Shown piece after piece: positions 26,833 to 33,736 of a stretch of DNA of 64,000 bases (the stretch's first letter is position 1; every line of letters starts with the position of its first letter). A model generated the notes under the pieces. It was given only the letters and a program-made list of their open reading frames with translations. It was not told where the DNA came from and searched no databases. The DNA comes from Candidatus Poribacteria bacterium (GTDB lineage Bacteria > Poribacteria > WGA-4E > WGA-3G): positions 62,001-126,000 of the forward strand of contig JAPPBX010000082.1 of assembly GCA_026702755.1 (NCBI GenBank). The letters are read 5' to 3'. The translations under genes were made by a program, and so were the position numbers.

Positions 26833-27591
26833 ATGATTCCGATTGACCTCAACAATAAAGTAGCGGTAATTACGGGTGGTTCCGGCGCGTTGGGACGCGT
26901 TATGGCAAGGACTCTGGCGGAAGCGGGTGCGGACATCGCAATCTGCTACTACCGAGATCAAGAAACGGCGCACCTCCTGCGAGACGAAATCACGGCTAAG
27001 GGTGTCCAAGCAACCGTTGTGCAGGCAGATGTTACGAATCAGGACTCGATAAACGCTATGCGCGATCTTGTCTCGAAGGAACTCGGTGCAGCGGACATCA
27101 TCGTTAATAATGCTGTCATTCAGTATACTTGGACCTCTGTTTTAGAGCAGCCTGCTGAAGACTACGAAAGCCAGTTCCAGTCATGTGTTTTACACAATGT
27201 GTATATGGCGCAAGCCTTTGTCCCCAGTATGATTGAATCGGGTTGGGGCAGGGTCATCAGCATTAACACGGAATGTTCAATGCAGAACTTCGAGAGGCAG
27301 AGCGCGTATACATCTGGTAAACGAGGTATGGACGGGGTCTTGCGGGTGCTTGCCAAAGAAGTCGGAGCACACGGCATTACCGTCAATCAAGTTGCCCCGG
27401 GATGGACTATCAGTGAAAAGAGTGAAGCGAGCGCAGCGGACGAACATTATTGGAGCAAAGTTCCGATGCAACGCCGTGGGACCGCTCAAGAGATCGCCAA
27501 CGTCGTGCTTTTCCTCGCGTCGGATCTCGCGAGTTACATCACAGGTGCTTATATTCCGGTGTGCGGTGGGAACGTAATGCCCACGATTTGA
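26833..27591 (+). CDS. Short-chain dehydrogenase/reductase (SDR)
   Basis: This 252-residue NAD(P)-dependent oxidoreductase has the Rossmann motif TGGSGALGR near the N terminus, NNAVIQ in place of NNAG, and the catalytic pair in YTSGKRG (Tyr and Lys four residues apart), with SINTECS supplying the serine. The C-terminal QVAPGWT and ASDLASYITGAYIPVCGG segments are standard for classical SDRs. AGAGGGA precedes the ATG. It is co-transcribed with the PhyH gene 8 bp upstream, consistent with a hydroxylation-dehydrogenation pair. Substrate unknown. Confidence 0.88.
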   Translation: MIPIDLNNKVAVITGGSGALGRVMARTLAEAGADIAICYYRDQETAHLLRDEITAKGVQATVVQADVTNQDSINAMRDLVSKELGAADIIVNNAVIQYTWTSVLEQPAEDYESQFQSCVLHNVYMAQAFVPSMIESGWGRVISINTECSMQNFERQSAYTSGKRGMDGVLRVLAKEVGAHGITVNQVAPGWTISEKSEASAADEHYWSKVPMQRRGTAQEIANVVLFLASDLASYITGAYIPVCGGNVMPTI

Positions 27592-27619
27592 TAATTTTGC
27601 TCCCTATTGAGGTGGATAA

Positions 27620-27682
27620 GGACTCTTTCAAGGCGAAGAACTTCAAAAACTGAGAGATGCCTTGGATCGCTTAGAAGAATAA
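27620..27682 (+). pseudogene. 63-bp remnant of a PhyH gene
   Basis: The segment translates as GLFQGEELQKLRDALDRLEE followed by a stop. It matches residues 48-67 of the intact PhyH gene at 28196-29032 at 52 of 60 bases, with most differences at third positions. No PhyH-like sequence continues on either side, and stop codons lie just upstream. It is best read as the fossil of a fourth plus-strand PhyH copy or of a duplication that brought in the Nudix gene. Confidence 0.65.
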
Positions 27683-27696
27683 AAAAAGGACAACTC

Positions 27697-28092
27697 GTGG
27701 AATTAAAAGTTTGCGCGCTCGGAATCTTGTTCAGGAATGGGAAAATTCTGTTGGGCAAAAGAACTAAACACCGGACTTCTTATCCGAATGTCTGGGATAT
27801 GATTGGTGGACACTGCGAAAGTGGCGAAACACTAACACAGACCCTCATCAGGGAATTGCAAGAAGAAATCGGTGTTACACCAATTCAGTTTGAACACATC
27901 TCAACCCTGTTTGATTCCAATAACGACCACACCTACCATGTATTTGTCATAACGGATTGGAAAGGTGAACCAGAGAGTCTGCAGCCAGAAGAGCACTCAA
28001 TGATCGGATGGTTTGGAATCAATAAGGCGTTGGAATTGGAACTTGCCTTACCTGTATATCGCGAATTATTCATCAGTATTGAAGACAACTGA
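27697..28092 (+). CDS. Nudix hydrolase
   Basis: This 131-residue protein carries the Nudix box GHCESGETLTQTLIRELQEEIGV (G-x5-E-x7-RE-x2-EE-x-G), which binds the metal and hydrolyses a nucleoside diphosphate linked to another moiety. Strands before it (LGILFRNGKILLGKR) fit the fold. The GTG at 27697 is six bases after AAAGGA; a TTG at 27607 would read through a PhyH remnant and is rejected. Substrate cannot be inferred. It lies between two PhyH genes on the same strand. Confidence 0.82.
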   Translation: MELKVCALGILFRNGKILLGKRTKHRTSYPNVWDMIGGHCESGETLTQTLIRELQEEIGVTPIQFEHISTLFDSNNDHTYHVFVITDWKGEPESLQPEEHSMIGWFGINKALELELALPVYRELFISIEDN

Positions 28093-28195
28093 TTATATCC
28101 CACACTGAACCGGAAAGGTATTTTCCTATCGTGTGTGAAAGCCATCGTTGCGCTGGACATGTAATATCTATTACTTAAAATTAAGTGAGGGAACC

Positions 28196-29032
28196 ATGGA
28201 ACGACATAAACTTCATTATGAAATGATGAACAGATTCGATCCGGATGGAGAGACGGGAGAGTACTGGAAAGTGGATGTACATGCCACTGCCGAGGAGCTG
28301 CAAACGTTTGTCGAGACAGGTTATCTCATTCGAGAAGGGCTCTTTCAAGGTAAAGCACTCCAAAAACTGAGAGATGCTTTGGATCGTTTGGAAGAACGGG
28401 AATGGGAAAAACGAGATAGTGCTATTGCGGGAAAAAAAGGCTGGGGCTTCATCCCTCGTCACCTTATGGACAAAGATGAAGTATTTCTTGAGCTCTTGAA
28501 ATTCCAACCGACCTTGTCAATTGCACGAGCAATGATGGGACCGCTCGTCCGTCTGCGTGGTTTAAGCGCACGTATCACTTATCCGGGTAATGGTCGGGAA
28601 CACCAAACACCGTGGCACCAACACATGCGAGTGATTCCAAACCCAATTCCGCCATGGTTCTCACGTCCACACTGCATCGATTGTCTCATCTACCTTGACG
28701 ATTTGAATGAAGATACAGGAGCCGTCGCTGTTGTTCCGGGTTCCCACGACTGGTTAGACAAGGCATCACCGACTGTACACGAATCTGTAGAAGGTGAAGT
28801 CGAACTACGGGTGAAAGCCGGTGGTGGTGTCCTGATCCACGGCAATCTCTGGCATCGGGGACTGCCAACACTACACGCCAAGCGGCGAATGTTAATTTTA
28901 AGTTATACACCGACGTGGTTGCGGAAGTCGCCTCACGGGGGCGCGCAACCGGAAGATGGGTTAACCCATGCTTTTCTTGAAAATGCCGATCTGGAAGAGC
29001 GGATGCTGTTGGGTGTAGGCGGATATTCCTAA
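28196..29032 (+). CDS. PhyH-family protein with HxH in place of HxD
   Basis: This 278-residue protein has the PhyH fold, with motifs ALQKLRDALDRLEE, YLDDLNEDTGAVAVVPGSH and a distal His220 in NLWHRGLP. The expected metal motif HxD is WHQH (His141, His143), so the carboxylate ligand is replaced by histidine. Either metal binding differs or this belongs to a PhyH subfamily with an altered site. GAGGGA lies three bases before the ATG. A GNAT acetyltransferase follows after 15 bp, probably in one operon. Substrate unknown. Confidence 0.78.
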   Translation: MERHKLHYEMMNRFDPDGETGEYWKVDVHATAEELQTFVETGYLIREGLFQGKALQKLRDALDRLEEREWEKRDSAIAGKKGWGFIPRHLMDKDEVFLELLKFQPTLSIARAMMGPLVRLRGLSARITYPGNGREHQTPWHQHMRVIPNPIPPWFSRPHCIDCLIYLDDLNEDTGAVAVVPGSHDWLDKASPTVHESVEGEVELRVKAGGGVLIHGNLWHRGLPTLHAKRRMLILSYTPTWLRKSPHGGAQPEDGLTHAFLENADLEERMLLGVGGYS

Positions 29033-29047
29033 AGCACAGGAGAAATT

Positions 29048-29560
29048 ATGGAAGTCAACATTAGAGAGGCAATCCCGGATGACGCGCAAGCCGTTGCTTC
29101 AGTCCTTAATTCGGTTATCCTCGAGAGGCAATATACCGCGCTAACGAATACTGTCACAGAAGATGAAGAGCGTGTCTTTATCAAAGGGTTATGTCCACGG
29201 AGTGCAATGTTTGTCGCTGAGGTGGATAAAAAGGTTGTCGGTATTCAAGTCATCGAGCCAGATGGTTTGGCACGTTATACCGATTCGATGCGACATATAG
29301 CCACAATCGGAACCTGGATACAGTCAAATTTTCGTGGGTATAAGATTGGACGGTTGCTTGCTGAGACATCTTTCACGTTTGCGAAAGCGAAAAACTATGT
29401 GAAGATTGCTATTCAAGTGATAGCAGACAATACGCGGGCACTTCGATTTTATGGGAATCTCGGTTTTGAGAAAATAGGTATCGCCAAAAAGCATGTGAAA
29501 TTTGAGGATAGATTCTGTGATGTGTTCTATCTGGAAAAGTTCCTAATAGATGACCCCTGA
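29048..29560 (+). CDS. GNAT-family N-acetyltransferase
   Basis: This 170-residue protein has the GNAT fold: an N-terminal IREAIPDDAQAVASVLN strand-helix, a VVGIQVIEPDGL strand and an acetyl-CoA loop NFRGYKIGRLL. The ALRFYGNLGFEKIG motif and the final YLEKFL also fit. It transfers an acetyl group from acetyl-CoA to an amine that cannot be predicted. AGGAG lies seven bases before the ATG, 15 bp after the PhyH gene. Confidence 0.88.
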   Translation: MEVNIREAIPDDAQAVASVLNSVILERQYTALTNTVTEDEERVFIKGLCPRSAMFVAEVDKKVVGIQVIEPDGLARYTDSMRHIATIGTWIQSNFRGYKIGRLLAETSFTFAKAKNYVKIAIQVIADNTRALRFYGNLGFEKIGIAKKHVKFEDRFCDVFYLEKFLIDDP

Positions 29561-29739
29561 ACGTGGCGTGACGCTTCGCGCGGTGCTGATAGACTTGGCG
29601 GGAAAAATGATAATGTGGTTAAAAACAGGAAAAAATTATTGCTTTTTTGTATTCCTTATTATATATTCAAATTAGCGGATGTTAACCGCGTGAGATTAAA
29701 TGGACACCTCAAATCGTATGATGTAGTCCAAGGTTAGGT

Positions 29740-29807
29740 CCATGAGAACACCTTTTTAGCGTTTTGGTCTGTGGCAGGATAGAAACACTATAAAGGTGTT
29801 CCCATGG
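29740..29807. repeat. 20-bp imperfect inverted repeat in a 430-bp gap
   Basis: Bases 29740-29759 pair with 29788-29807 (18 of 20 positions) around a 28-base loop. The gap 29561-29992 otherwise contains AT-rich sequence and no ORF with a ribosome site. The hairpin is about 180 bp upstream of the LamG gene. It could be a structured leader or a degenerate mobile repeat; its sequence does not match a riboswitch I recognise. Confidence 0.5.
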
Positions 29808-29992
29808 CTTTGAAAGCAACTTGGGTTATTGGAACCGTAATTCAGTGCATCCCCAAGGAGGCATTCCTATGTCGCTTTCGTTTATTTAGTCAAATCTATT
29901 CGGAAAAAGTTCGCCTTTTCCATCTTTTGAAACACGAACAGTTTTAACAGCGCACACTGATGGCGTGTGCTGCTTACAGAAGGAGACCCTCA

Positions 29993-30811
29993 ATGAAAAC
30001 TGCGCTTATGTTTAAGTTATTGATGTTAGGGCTAATTTCAATTGGACCGGTGCTGGTAGTCCACGCCCAAGTCACGGAGGATGACCTTATCATCTACTAC
30101 AGTTTCAACAAAGACACGATCAAGGGGGACGATGTCACTGATGTGTCGGGCAACAAAAATGATGGTCTCATCAAAGGCAATCAGATCGAACCAGTGAAGG
30201 GAAAGGTCGGGGACGGTTTAGAGTTTCCCGGTGTCGCGACAGATTACATTTCAGTTCGGGAACACCAATACGTTGACCCGATTGAGCAAATTAGCCTCGT
30301 TGCATGGGTTAAAGCGGATCGAAGGGGCATGATCGCCTCTTGGGATCGGAGTGAGTTCTTCCGTTTTGCTGTAGGTGATGATGTCGGCGGAAACAACGGG
30401 ACAACTTTTGTTGCCTTTGACACCTGTTGTCCATGTTGTCATGATTGGTTTGGCAAAACAGATGTCGCCGATGACAAATGGCATCACCTTGTCGCAACAT
30501 TTGATGGGAAAGAAAAACGGATATACGTTGACGGCAAGTTAGATCAAAAGGAAGGTGCGCCCGCCAAAGTCATCGGTGCCGGGGCAGCACGGTATGGGTT
30601 TATTGGGATTGGTTCGGAAGCAGGTGGTTTTGATGCCGGTGTGGGACCGACATGGGCATATAGCGGAATTTTGGATGAGTTTATGCTGTTTCACCGCGCC
30701 CTCTCCGAGAAAGAGGTTAAACACCTCGCCAACGGACCTGAAAACCCGTTTGCCGTCGATCCGAAAGGCAAATTAAGTACGACTTGGGCGGACATTAAAG
30801 ACGTTGAATAG
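29993..30811 (+). CDS. Secreted LamG-domain protein with WGxIK-type tail
   Basis: The 272-residue product has a signal peptide (about residues 1-23, ending VVHAQ) and a concanavalin-like LamG jelly roll. Family motifs include YYSFNKDTIKGDDVTDVSG, GKVGDGLEFPG, QISLVAWVKAD and DDKWHHLVATFDGKEKRIYVDG. A cysteine-rich insert, TCCPCCHDW, interrupts one strand. The protein ends KLSTTWADIKDVE, matching a C-terminal tail seen on four other secreted proteins here. LamG domains bind glycans or proteins. AAGGAG is seven bases before the ATG. A terminator follows. Confidence 0.8.
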   Translation: MKTALMFKLLMLGLISIGPVLVVHAQVTEDDLIIYYSFNKDTIKGDDVTDVSGNKNDGLIKGNQIEPVKGKVGDGLEFPGVATDYISVREHQYVDPIEQISLVAWVKADRRGMIASWDRSEFFRFAVGDDVGGNNGTTFVAFDTCCPCCHDWFGKTDVADDKWHHLVATFDGKEKRIYVDGKLDQKEGAPAKVIGAGAARYGFIGIGSEAGGFDAGVGPTWAYSGILDEFMLFHRALSEKEVKHLANGPENPFAVDPKGKLSTTWADIKDVE

Positions 30812-30831
30812 AAACTGGGTAGGAAATTAAC

Positions 30832-30860
30832 GGGCGGTGCCACGGTGCCGCCCTTTTTTT
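30832..30860 (+). terminator. Intrinsic terminator of the LamG gene
   Basis: GGGCGG (30832-30837) pairs with CCGCCC (30848-30853), immediately followed by seven T residues (30854-30860). It is 20 bp after the LamG stop and just before the convergent PhyH gene ends. Confidence 0.8.
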
Positions 30861-30881
30861 ATGCCTTCCGAAGAACGGTAT

Positions 30882-31652
30882 TTAGGCATCTACCGAGATT
30901 GCTTCCTGAATGCCGGGCCACTCTTTCCATATATCGGTGTAAGCCTCATAACCGTTCTGCTCACAATCAACGTGGCGCAAACGGAAAATAACAGCGTAGC
31001 GAATATCTGCCGCTGCGTTGGGTGCCGCCGTGTGAACGATCTGGTGGTGTGTCAGAACGACATCGCCTGCTTTACCGACTATCTGTTTCGGTCCTTCAGG
31101 TAGTTCTGGTCTCGGCATCCCGTCCGCTAATATCTCATGCCCTTCCTTTTTGAAATAGTCAGCGAAGAAACTGTGCGATTTGGGCCAGACTGTGAAGTTC
31201 CCGCTATAGGGTTCCGGGACATCGGCGAGATAAATCACAGCGAGCGCAGTAAACCCACGCCGATAAATCCCCTTTGCCATACCATTTTTACCGCTCCCTA
31301 ACCCGTCAAGGTGTCCGTTAGGTTCGTTTGGATCCACGCGCAACGGACCCGGGAAACGCAGTGCTATCTGTCCTGAGTTCGGGATTTGAACGTTCCCTTC
31401 ACCCATTAACGACTCCGAAAGTTGGCGAACAGGCGTTTTACTGAAGAGATCAACGATTGCGGGCGCGTTACGAATCTCGTCGCAATAGGATTGCGCTCGG
31501 TAGCGCTCTAAGTCTCCTTCGTTCATACCAACAGTACCGATGGAATGATTAATTTCCTGCCGCGCCGCGTCTACCATCAATTGTGGTACCACACCGGGGA
31601 TAGAAATATAGCCGTTTTCATGGAACTCTAACTTCTGTTTACGACTGAGCAT
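30882..31652 (-). CDS. Phytanoyl-CoA dioxygenase (PhyH) family protein
   Basis: This 256-residue predicted Fe(II)/2-oxoglutarate oxygenase has His114 and Asp116 (NGHLDGLG) and a distal histidine in LTHHQIVHTAAPN. The PKSHSF motif replaces the usual PGSH. It starts with MLSRKQKLEFHENGY, a typical PhyH N terminus, after a GGAG site. It is convergent with the LamG gene and separated from it by a terminator. It is more divergent from the three other PhyH proteins in the window, so it probably acts on a different substrate. Confidence 0.83.
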   Translation of the reverse strand: MLSRKQKLEFHENGYISIPGVVPQLMVDAARQEINHSIGTVGMNEGDLERYRAQSYCDEIRNAPAIVDLFSKTPVRQLSESLMGEGNVQIPNSGQIALRFPGPLRVDPNEPNGHLDGLGSGKNGMAKGIYRRGFTALAVIYLADVPEPYSGNFTVWPKSHSFFADYFKKEGHEILADGMPRPELPEGPKQIVGKAGDVVLTHHQIVHTAAPNAAADIRYAVIFRLRHVDCEQNGYEAYTDIWKEWPGIQEAISVDA

Positions 31653-31769
31653 ATAGGTTTCTCCAGTTTATAGGTGTTAAAGTATTCTGCCCGCCAAAAG
31701 TTATAACATCTCTAACCCGAATTGCCAAAAATTTTGTTCGAGCATCGGGCTGCACACGGTTATAAAGCA

Positions 31770-32498
31770 TTAATGTGTGAGGGCATAGACAACCGCATTG
31801 ATACCCATTTTTAATGCCATATCGGAATACTCACGCGGATAAATATCCTCTGCAGCGTGTTCCCAGGCATCCCCAAGATCCGTATTGAAGTTTATCATCA
31901 TCATGAGCCGTCCCCTGTCGTCATAGACCCCGCGGCAGTACGCTGGATATCCGTCGAACCGTTCATAGGTTCGTCCACTATAAAGCGAACGGAGTCCGGG
32001 AATCTGCATTAATTTGTCTATCTTAAAGAAGCATCGGAAGATGGGATGCGAAATAGGAATGTCCACCGGCTCACGTTTTGGAAAAATCTTCTTGAACTCT
32101 GTATAAAACCATTTCCATTCACGTTCCCCGTGGAAATCATCGATGAAGATAAAACCGCCGCGTAAAAGATATTCACGTAGATTCTTTGCTTCTGCGCGGC
32201 TTAACCTGAGACTGCCTACCTCCAACATATAGGCAAATGGATACTCAAACAGTTCTCCCGATCCGACTTCAATGATCTTTTCATAGGGATCGGCATTGAT
32301 ATTCGTCTGCTTACGGAGTTGCCAGATGAAATTCCGGTCAGAGGCAGGGTAATCCACACGCCAACTACTACGTCGCGTGAGCTGCCCACCATACTTCAGG
32401 CGAACGAAAGTAAATAGGTCGCTGTCATTTTCTCCGTCCAGAAGAACAGTGGGTGTGAACACTATAACAAGTATCGTTAGGATCAAAATTGTTCGCAT
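31770..32498 (-). CDS. DUF4159 protein, copy 1 (unpaired)
   Basis: The 242-residue product has an N-terminal membrane or signal segment (about 1-19) and then a DUF4159 domain. Diagnostic segments are FTFVRLKYGG, YPASDRNFIWQLRKQTNIN, LFEYPFAYMLEVG, LREYLLRGGFIFIDDFHG, DIPISHPIF and WEHAAEDIYPREYSDMALKMGINAVVYALTH. The fold resembles a glutamine-amidotransferase-like alpha/beta domain, and its role is unknown. The ATG at 32498 is chosen after GTGGAG; a GTG at 32513 overlaps that site. It is strongly similar to the copies at 32988 and 37541, and is the only one not preceded by an Omp85 gene. Confidence 0.82.
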   Translation of the reverse strand: MRTILILTILVIVFTPTVLLDGENDSDLFTFVRLKYGGQLTRRSSWRVDYPASDRNFIWQLRKQTNINADPYEKIIEVGSGELFEYPFAYMLEVGSLRLSRAEAKNLREYLLRGGFIFIDDFHGEREWKWFYTEFKKIFPKREPVDIPISHPIFRCFFKIDKLMQIPGLRSLYSGRTYERFDGYPAYCRGVYDDRGRLMMMINFNTDLGDAWEHAAEDIYPREYSDMALKMGINAVVYALTH

Positions 32499-32601
32499 AT
32501 AGTTATTCTCCACTTTCGTTCTGTCCGAATAGCTCTCTAAGGGTACGGGGTAGGCATAAGACCTACTGCTACTGCACGCCTACGGGATGTGAGGATAAAT
32601 A

Positions 32602-32726
32602 TTTTAGAGTAAAATCCGAAAATATGTTTACAGGTCGTCAGGGAACAAGGGCCCTACCACCGCTGGCGAGGTTTGTAACCTCGCCCTTGTGTTGGTGTAT
32701 AGGTAATTACGGATTTTACTCTAAAA
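32602..32726. mobile_element. MITE-like element with 17-bp terminal inverted repeats
   Basis: TTTTAGAGTAAAATCCG (32602-32618) is the exact complement of 32710-32726, giving a 125-bp non-coding element with perfect ends. Inside it is a GGCGAGGTTTGTAACCTCGCC hairpin, seen elsewhere in the window. It lies in the 489-bp gap 32499-32987 between two DUF4159 genes. No transposase is nearby and flanking target duplications were not evident. The remaining gap contains a purine-rich ggaaggaaaggaagg stretch near 32890-32960. Confidence 0.5.
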
Positions 32727-32987
32727 GAAGTACATATAGTGTAGCACAAAACGAACAGTTTATGCTACAAGTGAAATTTTCACCAAATCTAAAACGCGGA
32801 TTGGGAGTTAAAATAGGTAGGGAAATGCCGAGAGTAATGAATCACTCCCAACGGGACTTGCGCACAAAGCAAATATTGGGATGAAACGATGGAAGGAAAG
32901 GAAGGATGACAGGATGGGAGCCTTCCAATCTTCCGATTCTGTGAGGAAAGGAAGGAATTTTGCGTAAGTCGTATCTCAATTTACCTC

Positions 32988-33722
32988 TTAATGCGTAAGT
33001 GCGTAGACAACGGCGTTAATTCCGAGTTTAAATGCCATGTCTGAACGTTCACGGGGATAGAAATCCTCGGCGGCATGCTCCCATCCATCTCCGAGATCCA
33101 TATTGAAGTTTATCATCATCATGAGTCTACCGTTGTCATCGTAGACACCAAGACACCGTGCAGGACGACCATCTCGTTTTTCATAGGTCTTTCCTCTGAG
33201 AGCTGCACCTGCCCCGGGAACCTGCATCAGTTCATCAATGTCATAGAAACAGTGAAAAAGTGGATGCGAAATAGGGATGTCCACCGGCTCACGTTTCGGA
33301 AAAATCTTTTTCAATTGCTTATAAAACTGCTTCCATTGTCTGCCCCCATGAAAATCGTCTACTAAGATGAAACCGCCGCGCAGGAGATATTCGCGCACGT
33401 TTCCTGCCTCCTCGGATGTCAGACGCAATCGACTCACTTCCAACATATAGGCAAACGGGTATTCAAAGAGTTCTCTGGAACGGATGTCAACAATTTTTTC
33501 TTTTGACGAAACGTTAATGTTCGTGTGCTTCCGAAGTTGGAAGATGAAGTTGCGATCTGAAGCGGGCCAATCTATATCCCATATACTTCGCCATCCTCTA
33601 TATTTTAAACGGACGAAGGTAAACTCATCTTCGGACGACGGAGCAACTTCCCGTTCACCATCTGGAAAAGCGATAGGGACAAATAGTATACCGATAATAA
33701 CAAAAACGGTTAAAGCGCGCAT
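32988..33722 (-). CDS. DUF4159 protein, copy 2 (paired with Omp85 copy A)
   Basis: The 244-residue product has a signal peptide (about residues 1-20) and the DUF4159 domain with LKYRGWRSIWDIDWPASDRNFIFQLRK, LFEYPFAYMLEVSRL, LLRGGFILVDDFHG and MAFKLGINAVVYALTH. It starts at 33722 with AAAGGT upstream, inside the last codons of the Omp85-like gene (stop 33737-33739), so the pair is translationally linked. DUF4159 proteins occur widely in Planctomycetota-like bacteria without known function. Pairing with an outer-membrane barrel suggests a periplasmic partner (inference). Confidence 0.85.
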   Translation of the reverse strand: MRALTVFVIIGILFVPIAFPDGEREVAPSSEDEFTFVRLKYRGWRSIWDIDWPASDRNFIFQLRKHTNINVSSKEKIVDIRSRELFEYPFAYMLEVSRLRLTSEEAGNVREYLLRGGFILVDDFHGGRQWKQFYKQLKKIFPKREPVDIPISHPLFHCFYDIDELMQVPGAGAALRGKTYEKRDGRPARCLGVYDDNGRLMMMINFNMDLGDGWEHAAEDFYPRERSDMAFKLGINAVVYALTH

Positions 33723-33736
33723 CGTTGTTGTGACCT

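Noticed and set aside
27607-27696. Upstream extension of the Nudix gene from a TTG
   Set aside because: This extension reads the PhyH remnant in another frame. The GTG at 27697 has a proper ribosome site.
32489-32884. 131-aa plus-strand ORF in the DUF4159 gap
   Set aside because: It runs through the MITE-like inverted repeats and hairpin and has no ribosome site or recognisable domain.
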